A stretch of DNA of 64,000 bases from Gymnogyps californianus (GCF_018139145.2 NC_059500.1:38483437-38547436); one strand, 5' to 3'; shown: positions 24,201-38,700, counted from the stretch's first letter. A program made the numbers and translations. Notes: generated by a model not told the origin, from the sequence alone.

Positions 24201-27200
24201 GCTCACACTGATGGCTTCAGGGCAGAAAGTGTTTTCCAGCTTAACTCTGTTTCAGAATATAAATCATTAGCTGGATGTTATTGCATTCTAATTTTTATAC
24301 TGTGTGCCCACATTGTTGTTTGGGTTTTTTTAGTATTTCAGAATGTTCAGATCATGTGTTAGCAATTCAGTACTTTATGTTCATTTTAAAGTTATAAAAC
24401 CGCAAAGACTTTTTTTCGTATTTATTAAAAGGTTACTATGTCACCTTTTAATAAACCATAGACATAAAAGTAACATAAATGCACCTATAACACTTAATAT
24501 TTTCATTTATTTCTGTTGGCATAGTATAGGAAATATGCTTTTAGTTTAATAAGTGTCTCCTACTGTATGTTAAAATAAGCACATCCATGGGTTATGTTCT
24601 AAACTACTCTGTTTAATTTGTATATTCACTTTCAACATACACCATGTACTGTAAGATACAGCAACCTCTGCCCTCACTAATGACACACAGTGCCATACCT
24701 GTTATTGATAAGACAAAAAGTCTGAGAGGAGATAGTTTTTGGAAAAGGTAATCTGTGGTGTGATAAAGAATATTGAAAAAATGGAAATGTTGGGCTCTAA
24801 TTTCATCCTGAAATGAGTAATACAGTGTATCAGAACTTCAGAAATCAGATCATAAAAAGGTTTTGATCAAATGATTACCTTGGAATATATACGTTACTAT
24901 GGATACCTGGTTACTAAGGTTACCACCAGACCTGTAAAATAATATAAGATCATGACATACTTGATAACTCAGAATCACAGTAGGAATCTACAGTTCTTTG
25001 ATTTGAACAAAGATTTTCCTTCTTTGACTACCACTTCAGCCTTTCTACTATTATCCTTTTTGTGGCGGTTACTCTAGCTTTTAAAAAGAATGAATTTATA
25101 AGGATGCATTTAAATGTGTTATCTACAACTCTCATTTATTATAATGAATTCAACCTTTAAAGAAAACTGTACAGTCAAAAAAAGTATGTAGTTCCTTGAT
25201 ACAGACTGGGCCATAAAGAAAAACATTGAGGTGATAAACCCAAGAGTGTCAAGTCCAAGTAGAAGGCACAAACACAACGAAGATAACTTTGGTCCATTGT
25301 TTAATTTCCTTCTGAAAAATCCCTTTTCCATCCTTTCCTCTTAAGATTTAAAAAAATATGGAGTAGATGCATATTTTAAGGTTTGCTAAGTACTGCATGC
25401 CACCGAGCTCACAAAATTATAGAACCATAGACGTGTTTTACCCCACCCAGCTGGCACTGTGAAGAAGTTGGAACAGATGCAAGCAGTGGAAACAGGCATG
25501 CCCATAGATATGGGGTTATTTCTATTGTCTTCCTTCAGGGATTTTATAGGGAACAGCCTTTAAAATCTAGCCAGATATCTGTATCAATCACACTCTTTAA
25601 AATGCCCAAAGAAAGAAAATTTCTCATGCATATTTGACCAATACAAAGCCCTTCTCATTATCCAAAAACGTCTATTGTCTTCTAGGCAATTTTTATGTTG
25701 CTCAGGGCCTACTGGCAGAAGGACAAGTGTGACTAGATCCCAATGCTTGCCATTAACTCTGTAAGACAGGAAGCTAGATGATACCAGAAGGGCTCTGCTG
25801 CAGGTCCTAAACCCACTTGTATAACACCTGTCAATTTGAAAAGATCCTACGTCTCTCCAATCTCTTAAGGTCTCTAGGGTCAGCCAGTAGTTTTATCACT
25901 ACTTATACAAGGAAGTGTGTGCATGGACATCCATGCATGTGTATCTGTCTCTGTTGTTGTTATTTTTAATATAAATTAATAGGAAAGTTCCTTTTTTGAA
26001 CTGTGGGTTCCTTCAAAGCTAAAGATCTGGTGTTCACAAATCCGTAAGGACGAAGGCCAGACAAGTTTTATGATATCTCAAGGAGGAAAGAAAGGTTCCT
26101 CTCAGTTAACAAAGTTTGTTCAAAGTTCATCATGACTAAGGGGAAAAAAAAAAATTAAGCAATTGTTTTTAAAGGAAACACTTTAAAAATAAGACTAGGA
26201 GTCTGATCAGCTACCCAGTGTGTGGAAAACATAATCCTTATTTGAAAATCTTCTCATTTGAGCTATAGCAGTTGAAATTGTTCATTTTTAGAAGTCCTTT
26301 ATAAAGTCTGAGCAAATGTAAGGTCAATTTATTAAAGTGAGTTGGAATTTATTAAGTATTCTTAATCATAATTAAGCCTTAAATGACGTACGAGAACAAT
26401 GCAATTGGTAAGAAAACATGATAAATTGCTGTATACCACAGCTTAGATATTTAAATATTGGTAGCCTGTAATTTTACAGAACATTAAGGACTGATTATCT
26501 GGGACAATAAGTATAATATAGCCTTGCTAATATGTATAGAGAAATAAAACATGCAAAACAAATCAAACAAATCAGCATATCCCACTAATGGAAAACAAAC
26601 TGAATATTCAAATCCCAGAAAAGAAACTGCCACGGAAAAGGTAAATTTAAAAGCTAAAAAAAAATCCATAGTGACTAAACTTTAATGGGAATATGATGAG
26701 TATTTCAATCTGAGCATTGGCTCCTGCTCCATAGCTTGCTCAGCTCTGAAGCACAAATCAATTTCTCTTTATTTTAGATAAGAAGGGATTTAAGAAGTGA
26801 ATAAAGTTATTCAGAATTTTATTCATAATCAGAACTCTCTGGAAAAGAATCTGTGTTTTGGAGACTGCTTTAAAGCTTTAAAAATATGAAAATATCTGGC
26901 TTAGATGTCTGAGTTTCAATTTCCAGTCCAAAAACATTATTTTGTTTTAAAATGCAAATTTCTATTAAACAAAGTTACTGGAAAGTTCATAAACAAAGTA
27001 ATTATTGTTTTGTCTTCCTCAGAATTCAGACTGATTTGTCTTCATTTGAAACCTACTCATGTAGTCTCATGTCTAGCTCTGCTAGAAGATGAGGAAGTGT
27101 AACAGAAGTCATAAAGCGGGTTCTATTCACAGCTCACCTGAAAGCTGCCTGCACAACCCAAGCAAAGCACAACTTTTCCCATTCCTCTCTTTAACAGTGT

Positions 27201-29789
27201 GAACTGTAGAACTGAAAGCAAAACAAGAACTGTTTCCAACTTCACATGAACTCTAGTAATAATTCCACACACAAATGGACACCTATCTTTGGGCAGCTGG
27301 ATCTCCCTCTGGATGGCATCTGTGGAGTAGGGCTCTGCTGATGGCAGTGCCAACCCAGACAAGTACCTCAGGTGTAGACATCTGTGTTGTAAACACCTAA
27401 AGTTTGGTGACATCAGTCACAGTGTTCCTGTCACATATTGCTCACACACAGAGTGACCTCCAAGGCTCTCTTCTCCTAGAGAAAAAGCATTTATTTAATT
27501 TACTTACTTGCTTATGAAAAGTAAGTGTAGATTTGAGGTAGTTTAGTTTTAAGGAAGAGTGGAAATTTCTCCTTGTGGGAAAAGGAGTTTGTTTTTGCAT
27601 GAAAGCCCTTTTCAGCAAGTTTGACAAGACAGTCTGCTTCAGAGATTATACAAAACATAAAACGTTTTGGTTTCTGCTCATGTAGATTCTAAAATACATT
27701 TTGATAAAACAGTAGAAAAGTAGTGTAATGATCCAAAGCCTATGAAATGATCAACCCTTTGATCCTTTGTATGTACACATACAAAATTTTTAACACACTT
27801 TCCATTCGGAAATCTACATTGACACATCATATTAAAACTCTCTATATTTTGTAGTCTACTTGCACCAAAAGCAACACTATAAAAACAGCAAACTGACCTC
27901 TTTAACAAGTAATTGTAACTTCTACAACATGATTGAAAACTGATTACTTCAGAAAAATATATGCCAGCAGAATGACTTTATTAACTACCACATTTTCTTT
28001 TTTCTTAAAAAAAAAAAAAAAAATTGAAGAGATTTTTCAGTAGTCATTTCATAGTACAGGATTTTTTTTTTTTCCAATCAGTTTTTAGGAATAATGAGTA
28101 TTTTTCAGTGCATCCATTTCCCATTTGTAAAACACAGTCAACTTCTCTTAAAATATGCTGTGGAAATGGGCTAGGTAGTATTATTAGGAAGACTCAGAAG
28201 GTACTATCAGTAATACACAAACTACCAAGCTGTAAGAGTAGCCTGGGATCCATATTTACTGGATCCTCAGTCATCAAATTCTCATCTCTTGATATGGCAA
28301 GAAAAAAACAGAAGAAACTTGGAAAATGCCTGAAATGTGGACAAATCTGAAAAGACAGATGTATGAAGGATAATCACAGAGATTAATGAGGTAGATATTG
28401 GAGTAATCCATTGTCTTTAACATGCTTGGTTAAGATCTTTTACACTGTATGTCCCAACATTAAAATCCTGCCTTTTTCAATCATATAGTAACTGTACAGT
28501 AATGCCTGAGGGAAGAAGAAAAAGAATTGAAGTAATAAAATTTGAACCATCAGTGTTATTTAACTGATATGCTCCCCATGTGCCACCGTATCTTTTGTTT
28601 TCTGCCAGTTAACCTCACATTAGACTTTTGTATTTTTCCTCGTAATAGAATGGCAGGGTAGGAGCAAAGGAAGGCCAGCTTGCAGACAAACTAATAGATA
28701 TCATTAGTGGGACTGGCTTTTGTGCACTTTTTCCAGTGCTGACCAAATTTGACAGTGGAATCAACAAAAGAAAAAAATTCTCTTAGGACAAAGAATTTCA
28801 GAGATCAGTTCCTATCCAGAGGGGACAATAAAATTGCCAAAGTAAGTATCGAGCCTGGCTTCAAGCTTAACAGCTGAGGAAAAGGAAAGCAGAATAATCC
28901 ATAGTGTTAGAGACAGGAAGGCTAATAAACAGCATAAGGTACTGCACAAAAAAATCTGTGCTGATGTATTTGGATTATCATTTAAAGCTACACTGAATGG
29001 TCAAACCAATGCTGTGCGTACACAGAGGCAAACACAGAGAAGTAGGGGGAAGAAGTGAATGGCAAGGAGAATGGCGACATCCTTCAGTCTTGCTCCATAT
29101 TGAAATGGAAAGGGCTATTTCCCCTCTTGAAGTGCCAATACAACATGCCAAAAACCTAGAGTGCAACTATATTATTCCTATAATTTAAGTACTTGAGTCA
29201 GATAACTTTAGGTGATACGAAATGTGATACAATAAGGATTAAATTCATTTGTATTCAATGGTTATATTGTTCTCCCTTGATTTCATAGCAATAGTTGTGA
29301 GCCTTGCCACAATATTTGAATTGCTCATAGGTTCATTAGAAGTGGACAAAATTGCATTGGCATGATATTGCACATCAGATACCCATTTAACTTTTTCTTT
29401 GGAGGAGGGAAGAGTTCTGTTCTCCACTTCTCCTTTTTCAGTCTGGTGGTCAATATTTTAATCTCCACAAAAGGTAATCACTGGTTTGCAAATAGTCTGT
29501 GAAAATTAATCTCTTCTCCCTATTTCAAAATATCAAGTGATGATGATCACAAATACGCAGCTAATACATTAAGTGGTGAAGAACTCAACTGCTTTGGTAC
29601 TCTTGATTAAATCAAAGTTTGTTTCGGATTTCGGCAAATGCAACATTCCCTTATGCCGAGCCTAGCCTAATGTGATTTAACAAACTTCAATTACAGAAGT
29701 AGTTTACAGCGCTCCTCAAAATAATATCATTAGTAAAGTATAAAACTCTGAAATTTGCCAAATATCCTAGTGATGCTTGGATAATGTGA
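21271..29789. other. Long unique AT-rich non-coding stretch
   Basis: About 8.5 kb with no repeat element or gene that I can recognise. Open frames are short (at most 108 codons). There is a 17-nt A run at 28007-28023. Conserved non-coding elements could be present but cannot be judged without other genomes. Confidence 0.55.
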
Positions 29790-29794
29790 CCTAC

Positions 29795-30374
29795 TGTCAT
29801 GGTTTAACCCCAGCCAGCACCTAAGCACCATGGAGCTGCTCCCCCCTCCCCCCTCCTAGTGGGATAGGGAGGAGGATTGGGAAGAAAAAAGTAAAACTTG
29901 TGGTTGAGATAAGAGCAGTTTAATAACTGAAGTAAAATGAAATATAATACTAACAATAATAATAATAAAAATATAGTAATAATAATAATTATTGTAATGA
30001 AAAGGAATATAACCAAAAGAAAGAGAGAAATAAAACACAAGAAAATACAAGTGATGCACAATGCAGTTGCTCACCACCTGCTGACCAATGCCTGAGCAGC
30101 AATCCACCCTTCCCAGCCAACTCCCCCCAGTTTATATATTGAGCATGATGTTCTATGGTATGGAATACCCCTTTGGCTAGTTCAGGTCAGCTGCCCCGGC
30201 TATGCTCCCTCCCAGCTTCTTGCACACCTGCTTGCTGGCAGAGCATGGGAAACTGAAAAGTCCTTGGCTTAAGATAAGCGCTACTTAGCAACAACTAAAA
30301 CATCAGCATGTTGTCAACATTATTCTCACACTAAATCCAAAAAAATTAACTCTCTCCCAGCCGAAACCAGAACA
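29795..30374 (-). mobile_element. Solo LTR of an avian ERVL-like retrovirus (copy 3)
   Basis: A 580-bp LTR, TG...CA, with a perfect 5-bp duplication cctac at 29790-29794 and 30375-30379. On the minus strand it has the TATA box (complement of 30131-30138, TATATAAA) and the ATTAAA hexamer (complement of 29919-29924). It shares with copy 1 an AT-rich segment, here expanded into AATAATAAT-type repeats at about 29944-29998. No internal sequence remains. The 94-codon and shorter frames across it are not genes. Confidence 0.92.
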
Positions 30375-31041
30375 CCTACTTTCTGCTTATTAGATACTGT
30401 TATGATGGTAAATGTGCCCTTACACATAAGTAAATTCTAAATATCTAACATTTATGAGGAAATATCCTTGCAGCAATGATTTCACATGCAAAATAGTTCT
30501 ATTTTAAAATAATCATAATCCTACCACATACGGTAATTCAAAGCCAACCACAAAACACAAGTAAAAATTGCATAATCAAAACAGGGAATAAAACTCTTTT
30601 ACTTGACACTGAAAAAAACCCAGTACACAATTGTATGAGAGGGGCTGCGCTAATGTTGAAATTTTCCACACTCATCAATACCCAGTGCATAAGAACAAGA
30701 GCAAAAGTTGATTCTAGAGTGCAGATTTTAACTACTACAGAGGGTTATCTCCATGACTTTTAGGTAATGTATTCATAGGTATGGAATGTCTCCTTAAAAT
30801 TAAACCTGAACTGGGAGTAATAGTACAGGACCTATAGTTTAAAATCTAGCAATCCAGTGTTTTGCCTCTCTCTACAGCCATTTGTCCTCTCAGAAGTGAA
30901 ATGCTATCACTTCAAAAAGGTAGGTTTCTACAGAAACAACAGACGCAGGGTGAGGCAATAGAAAATACTGTCAACAGTATTACAACACAAGTTAAACATC
31001 CTGATGCAGCATGATAATGAAAACTTCCGAAGCTTACAGAT

Positions 31042-31057
31042 ACACACACACACACAC
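31042..31057. repeat. (AC)8 microsatellite
   Basis: Perfect dinucleotide run directly visible. Confidence 0.95.
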
Positions 31058-31836
31058 GCACAAAGAAATAAAGAACTCAGTGCTGAAATCAATGCACGTA
31101 GATTAAATGGATGCCAAATTTCCACTTTCCAGGATTTAAATCCTCAGCAATGAAAGAAAGCCTGAGAAAAGCATGGCACTGCTACAGACTAATGTCAATA
31201 TTTTATAAAACAAATGTTTAACATTAAACACAACTAGACCTATTCATTCCAACAATATAATCTGTGCTCATGAAGTTAAACTGTACTGAAATGAGATATT
31301 GAACTTTGCCCTGTATCAAAGTAGGCTGGATTGAAACTTTACTATTTAAAACATGCAGGAATGTTGCTAAGAAGTGCCTGGAAAAAAATCTGAGTTAGAA
31401 ACATTATCTGTTGTTTCTTTCTTATCGTAGAGGGTTTTCTTAAATAGTCTTATAATTAGCTATATAGCCATTATCTGATCACAGTAGGTTATTTACATGC
31501 AAGTCAGGCTTGAAGACTGGTTAAGAACACATTCACTTTGTGTAATCCAGTTAAAATGAAATTCAGATGGAAAAACCTAACCACCCAGCTCAAATTTGCA
31601 AAGTCAAACACTAATAATCTTCAAATGTATGCAGATTTGCAGTGCAGCTTTAATTTCCTCTTAAGTATATGCACATTGTCTTCTAATCTTCATTTATAGT
31701 GTTGCACACCATTGTTTTCATATGGTCTGCCTCTTCAGTGCAGGGGCTTGTATAGATCTTGAAAAGTTTTCCCCTCTTAATTCTAGGGAGTAGCTCCCAG
31801 ACCGGAATACATAAACTCCAAGGCTAAATACTGAAG

Positions 31837-31837
31837 A

Positions 31838-31872
<35 letters not shown>

Positions 31873-31874
31873 AA
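31837..31874. repeat. (AAAT)n microsatellite
   Basis: About nine perfect tetranucleotide copies directly visible. Likely polymorphic in length. Confidence 0.97.
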
Positions 31875-32539
31875 TCAATGTTTCTGAGAGCTATTTAAAC
31901 TGAAAAATTGAAATAGCAGCTGTTTCTGAGGACTAGCCAAGTTTCACATGCAGGGAAGTGTGCAATGGAGCAATAAACCCCTACAGTGGAAGAAGAATCA
32001 GAGATGGGCACAGGTAATGTGTTCATAAAGCTCAAGGAAGAATGTAGGGAGTAACTGACTGTTGCAAGGAAAACTAAAAGTATCTCAACACAAAGGGGAC
32101 TGGAAAGTGGGCTTTCTTTTATGTAAACTTCTGTAAAAGTGGATCAACGGGCTATATCACTTGAGTGGCTCAACTGCTTGCGTAAATGGCCTTCACTGTG
32201 TTAATCAATAGAGAGTATTGCCTTCCCTGAGCTAGCCAAGACCAGCATGGGGAAGTGTACAGATGGCTCAGCCTCACATGGAGTACAAAAGCTAAAAAAA
32301 ACCAAACAAAACAACAGAATGAACTTTGAAGAGAGCAACAGGCTTGAACTGACTTCAACCCATACGTTCCTTCCTGACAGGTGGGGATGTCCAACATCGT
32401 GGTGGTGAGCATATAGAGCCGGGTAATGGGAATCACATTTACATCGTGATCCATCTGTGTATTGCAATTGCTACATTGTGTTGTATTGTGATTTCAGTAC
32501 ACTTCTGTATCACTCCGCTAAATCAAAATCCTGTGTAAC

Positions 32540-33172
32540 ATGAACTATCTACAAATGAGTAAATTTGGTATTAAACATTATACCCTCCTCGTGGAATATC
32601 TAAAAGAATCTGGCCAGAGAGCATTGGACTCTGACAAAAGGTACCAAGATTTGCATTTGTCTCCTACTTGGAGACAACTGAAGAACTCTTTGGGGTTGAC
32701 ATCAGAAATATTGATGTACAGGTAAACTGTGGGACCAATGATTCAATCACAGAACAGGTGATTATCTTAACTAATAAGGAAAACTACCCTGTTCACTTCA
32801 TTCCCAGCTATCTGGCCAAAACTGCAATGTAACTTGTGCTGGCAGAGGACGTCATTAAGCAGATTCCACCAGGACCACATCACTGACAACACAAGCAGAA
32901 AGATCAGCCATGAATTAAGCTCTCTAGGTGTCAGGTTTATTTTTCTCTACAAGGTGCAATGCAAAAGAGTGTTGAAGCTCTGCTCTCTCCTTGAATTCTT
33001 CAAGGTAAAGCATAAACCTTAAGAGGGTGTTTTCATGGTTTTGTGTCTCTTTCATGTACTATGCAAAACTATTGCTGAGACAACTGCAAAATCAGTTCTG
33101 GAGAAGGATCCTTCTCCAGATGGACATCACCTACATGTAAATGACCTGAAAAAACAGTGGAAATAACTTTCA
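32540..33172 (+). pseudogene. Degraded coding-like stretch, unknown protein
   Basis: Three open blocks follow each other on the plus strand with frame changes between them. The first, 32540-32725, has a mixed globular-type composition (LLVEYLKESGQRALDSDKRY). The second, about 32697-32832, is open in another frame (VNCGTNDSITEQVIILTNKE, then NYPVHFIPSYLAKT). The third runs from 32834 to a stop at 33169-33171 with one internal stop at 33020-33022, includes a hydrophobic stretch (VFMVLCLFHVLCKTIAE) and ends with a charged tail. The order, a possible membrane segment then a polar C-terminus, suggests a decayed gene copy rather than noise. I do not recognise the family. No intron, poly-A tail or flanking duplication was found, so retrocopy status is unproven and chance remains possible. 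Confidence 0.25.
33097..33120. other. Perfect 24-bp palindrome
   Basis: Two 12-bp arms with no spacer, centred on GGATCC; the left arm is tctggagaagga. It lies within the coding-like stretch. Confidence 0.95.
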
Positions 33173-35501
33173 TCCAGAAAGTTCCTTCAGTCCCTCAGTA
33201 TAGGAACAAAACCACATTACATGATCAAGCAGCCTTGATTCAAGCAAGATTTCCAAACTTCAAGTTGGTTTTTTGCATTTTAAAAATTTTGATAAACTCT
33301 TTTTACAGCACTATAATAACCATAGAATAAAAAGTAGGTTCATTATCTTTTACCATGTCATTTATCTACACAGTAACATTTTGCTTGCAATCATTCCCAG
33401 CTTGCATGATATCTAAACCAGCACTATGGTTTAGTCACTCAAGTACCCGGAAACCTTGTTTTGGTTTACTTCCCTAGAAAGCTTGCTATTTATGTAATGA
33501 CATGAATGAAAATAATAGTCCTCCTCATTCAACCCAACATGGAGTGATTCTTTCTTATAAAAGAGAGATGCTAGCCTTTAAAACTGATGAGGGCTTCTTA
33601 CGAAACAGCTGTTTTGGTTTTCGTTTTTAAAGTGTTAGCGATTTCATCTCAACAATCTACGTTTTACATTGATTCTTTTTACCCCCTTTTTGTTTAGAGG
33701 TACATGCATAGTACTCAGAGAACTAATTTTCGTATGAGAAAAACCCTGCTTTTAAAAATAGCAGGCAGCTTGTGCCGGTAGGAAGTACAATACAAAGAAG
33801 CATAATATTACAATCCATTTTATTATTTAACCCTCGGGTACAAAGCTTGATTTAATGTTAACTTTATAAATGCATTTTGCATAGTGCTTGACATGCAGAA
33901 TGTAAATGCCAATGCCAGTGGCATCAAAATGGTAAACATCATTAAGTTATACCTAAGTGTTTGTTAAAGTAGTACGCTCTGCAAGGTTATATATTTTTGT
34001 TTGTTTACTACCAAAATTTAAAATCAGCATGAAAAGATGTTTCTGTGTCTATTTATAATCAGAATGGTTTTGTTTTCATTGTATTTAAATAATTCTAAGT
34101 GTTTTTGAGCCACTAGAACTGGGACTTTTAAAAAGTAAAGACATGAATATTAAAAAATGAGGCTAGAAAACCAATATTAATGCAAGTTATTCCACAAAGA
34201 CCCTGACATAATTCTGTTACTTTATTAGATTATATGAAGAACTTATTTCACTCAAAGTATAGAGAGATCCAAAATAAAATTAATACCATAGCAATAGATA
34301 TTTTACTACCTATAAAAATAAATTAAATACAAAACCTACATACTCCATAAATTGAAATTACAGGACTGATTAAGAGATAAATATTTATTTCATTCTTTTT
34401 GGCATAGTATGTAGGTAGCATGAATAAAAAAAAAGTCCTCCCCTCAGTACATCAAATTTAGGCTTCAGTAGAGAGACAAAAATATATCCAGTCCCAACTG
34501 TGAGATACCCAAGTTCGAGTAATCCCACAAGTAAAGCCTGTGGACTTGCATCCCACTCATTCCAAGGCAGTTAAAGTGTGGATCTAAACACATATTTATG
34601 CTCTTCTACACAGTGTACCTGCCAGACTGGGAACATCAAAGTACTTTTAGGACACAGAGCCCCCAAGAATTTTTTTTAATTTTTCAATAGTGCTCTCAAA
34701 AAATGATAAGGGAAGTATTTCCAGCACAACCAGTTATGATTTGTAAAAACATTTCTCACATAAACACACATTCATCTGCCATAACATCTTAGCACAACAT
34801 GAATACTTAGTAGCTAAACACATTCTGCTTCTTTCTGTCTTGAGGTAGTCATTGCAGTAGTCATTTAACCTGCAGACAAATGAGCACGTGCTGATTTATG
34901 TATTTATATAGACTTAATCAATTTTCTTTTTACCTACACACTCAGAACATACTAGATGTTGCTGTATTTCTAAACAGAAACACTAAAAAAATCATGAGCA
35001 GATAATAACTTAAAATGAAATACTTTAGGATGTTTGGGTAGTTAGTTTGTAAAATTCAGCCTTAAAAAAATACATTGTCCTAGAAGATTTTATCAAAATA
35101 AATAATAAAAAAAGGCCTTGTATCATGTCCCAGGTTTCCAGCAATATTGGTGTGAAGACTGCTGTGCTAATGCACAACACTCTTTTTCAAATAACAAATT
35201 TATCATCTATCATGAGCAGTTTCATAGCACTTCCAGCAAGTACATGCTGAACCTGGATGTCTGAGTGTATCTCTAAAATTAGTTTCATAGATGGCCTACA
35301 GCACACACAAATGCTGAGGAAGAAGACACAATCTTAAGGATTTAAAAAAAACAAACTCTGACTGTTGTAAAAAAAGAGAAACTCAAGTCTTAAATTGGTA
35401 GAGGAAAATATTCTCACTTCTGCATTTTCATTTTGGAGGAGTTTAAAGTGTCCATTACTTTTAAAGCGAAGCAGCAAAATGATTGACATCTTTGATAAAT
35501 G
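33173..35501. other. Unique AT-rich non-coding DNA
   Basis: No gene or repeat recognised. No open frame of note is present in this stretch. Confidence 0.6.
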
Positions 35502-35715
35502 TCATAGAATAAGTTAAGTTAGAGTGGACCTCTGGAGGTCCTCTGGGCCAGCCTGCCACTCAAAGCAAGGCCAGCATAGGTCAGGTTGCGCAGGGCCTTC
35601 TCTGGTAAAACTTTGAGTATGTCCAAGGATGAGGTTCCACAATGTCTCTAGGCAGCTTTGTCCAGTGTTCAACTATCCAAATTGTGAAATTTTTGTTAAT
35701 AACATCTTGTCAGAA
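35502..35715 (-). mobile_element. Old, diverged CR1 3' fragment
   Basis: The left end (catagaat, then gtggacctctggaggtcctctgggcc) and following text (ccaaggatgaggttccacaat, then ctctaggcagctttgtccagtg) match a minus-strand CR1 3' region with many differences. Only the 3' untranslated part and the last codons of ORF2 would be covered. It is visibly more diverged than the copies at 8.2 and 20.4 kb. Confidence 0.8.
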
Positions 35716-38700
35716 TTGTAATTAAAAATGTAGTAAATTGTAAAATCAAAGCTTTTCATTTCATGAGGAATCTACAAAAATTACACTGTAACTTTTTCTA
35801 AATTTAAAAAATTGTAATTCAAAGGAAAATTATAAATATGGTATAAAACCATCTCTTTCAGAATTTTTAAAATGTTTATGTTAATAGCTCAGATCTGAAA
35901 CCTCACAGTCCTTCTTCATAGGTTTCAGGAACAACATATGTACAAGACTTAGCAATATTAAACAATAGCACAGTGACTTGGCCTTTAGCATTTGACCTTT
36001 AACGGTTTGAAACCAGCACTGACACAAATGAAAAGCATGCAGACTACAGATACATGATAAAAATAATGATAATCCAGAATTTATGGCTTAGACTTAAATC
36101 AGATTTAAAGTTTAGACTTAAATATTGTAGGCAATTTTAAACCTTTGCAGCTTACCCTCTGACTAAAACAAGGTCTTCACCCCTACAGCTGTCACTGCAG
36201 CATCTTTCACTATCACTGACTTCAACTTCAAGAATGTCCTTTCAATTTCATCTTTGCAACCTGATTTTCTCAGATTTTAACCTTTTTTCCCTCTAAAATG
36301 ATCCTGCAGTTACCAAAATTAAAATAGATTAAACAGACACACGTTAACTTACTGTATTAGAGAAAAGTAAATTAACAGTATTAGATTACTGTGACATATA
36401 TTTTTATCACAGCTTTGGTGAGAGGTCAATAATCTTTAAATCAGTCAACAAAATGGTTACAATGCTACTGAATTTAAAAACTCCAGCAATCCTACTGGCA
36501 TGAAACCAAAATCTATCTTGTGGTTCCACAAAATCTGTAGCTTCCAGAAAACAGCTCCCTTTTCCCATTAAAATGTCCAGCAATCACTGCTTCCATTTTT
36601 AATTTTCCACTTTGCCTTCTGGGTGAATACAAGATTGACAATATAAACCAGTCTCTTTTTCTTAAATATTGTCACTATTATCATTAGCAGGACCTGCTTT
36701 TGGGAACTATAAAATCCACTGCCTAGACACTCTCAGATGAATTTGCAGCTATAGGGAGCTTTCACAATAACCAACAATCTGCCTGAAGCTAAATCCGCTC
36801 CTCTGCTTAACAGGTAACATGATCAATCTAATGTAATAACACAGAGGAATGTCATGGTGCCCTGGACAACGTACTGGGTGGATTTAAAAAAAAAAAAAAA
36901 AAAAAAAATCTGCTCTCACGTTCTCTCCCTGCATAAGTCATTTGACTGGGCTGTTTGCATATTCTCATCTCCTGAGCAGTTATATTCACACTTAACTGGA
37001 GAACCTGAGTTTACAGCTGTTTAATGTTTTGTCAAGAGCTGTTACAGACCTTCAGTAACACTCAAAAATATGTCCTACTTACACGTAAGAGAAATACATA
37101 TTCAAGATACATTTCTAAATGTCTTTAACTCTTCACAGAATTAAGTACAAAGAAAAATTCCAGTTTTCCTGTAGCAAAAAGATGAGACCTTAGACTTACT
37201 TCAGACTTTTCAAATCTGCATTAGAATTTCAGGGTATCTGACATTACCTGTTTAACACTGAATATAGTGCTATAGTGTTATAAAAGTAAGACAATAAAAA
37301 AAATTATAACTCTCCTCAAAAATGTTAAGTTCTGCTACAGGTGTTATGAGAAGCAGTCCTGATGTTTGGGCTAGAGTATGTACAGTAGCTTAAATACCTA
37401 CAAATGAACTCACTGATGACTCAAGGGAATCACAAAAGTGTTGACTAATAGAATTGCTATTTATCCCAGGAAGATTTTGACACAGATCTTTGACTATCTG
37501 GACCCTAACTGCTTCTGAAAATGTCTGCTAACTACACGTCCTCAAATACTTTGAAAATTCACTCTCCTCTGTTTAAGACTAAGTTTTGCAAAAAAAAAAA
37601 AGACAGTAAAAACCAAAATAAGAGGTTGTGGGGTTTTTTAAATCATCACAGAAAATATCTGAATTTTAACTGTTAAAATTCTGAAGTCTCTATATACATC
37701 CACAAATCCCTAAGTACATAAAAAGAATGCAATGTCTTTATAGCATGTGATAGAAAGGGTATGGGCTTCATCGAGCAGCAGAATAGTATCATTTTTCCTG
37801 AGGCTCAGTTAATATTTCAGGACCATAATTTCCAGCAAGATAAAACAATACCTCCTAGACACGTATGGATCATGAAACACTGATCTATAATAGTGAGTAA
37901 AACAAAACAATGAGTTAATATCATTACATATTCTAGAGTCAAGAAATTGATGCTTTTAGAAAGAATTTGGAAATGAGAAGCATTTTACATGCAGGCCCTG
38001 AAATTTCCAAATCAGTGATGCTGAGTTATAATACTATCACTGAGTAATTCTGTTTGCATAATAAATCTGTCCAACCAGCAGCTGTTGGGACAATGTGAAA
38101 TTTAATCAAAAAGGATCATAATAATAAATTTTAGGTAATAAAGCCCCAAAATGCACCTGGTGTCCTATCTGTCTGCATTGGGCTTACACACAAATAGTTA
38201 TAACCACATTGTTTAGTCATGGCTACTGCTGATTCTTGACAGAATGCATAAATAAATCTTTTGAACAGAGGAATATTGGTTGAAATACTTACAGAAAATA
38301 TTGATTACATTACAATTTGAATATTTTAAATGTAGAAATATTTCTATAGAATTGGAACTTTTTGACACTTGAAGGGTCATTGCCTTTTACAAAGGGAATT
38401 ATTTTCCATTTATTTATAGCACATGCCTATAAAAATGTGTTACATATGCAAATGATTATTTGTATTTTCGTGGAAGGGCAGTATAGAGTTAAGGTACACA
38501 CAGACTCTTGCACTCAGTTTCCATAAATACCTGGTCACTGCTCATATGACAGATAAAACTCCTTAAAGGAAATGTTCCATATGTACCTCAACTTTGGTGC
38601 AGTACATAACTTTAAAATTGTAACCATTAGAAGTATTTGCTGAAAGTGATATTTTAAAATTCTTTTTGGCACCAAATCATTTAACTACCAACTCAGCAAG

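Larger units (their letters stand above)
30380..32539. other. Unique non-coding DNA with two microsatellites
   Basis: No gene recognised. The stretch holds an (AC)8 run at 31042-31057 and an (AAAT)n run at 31837-31874, about nine copies. The remaining frames are short. Confidence 0.6.
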
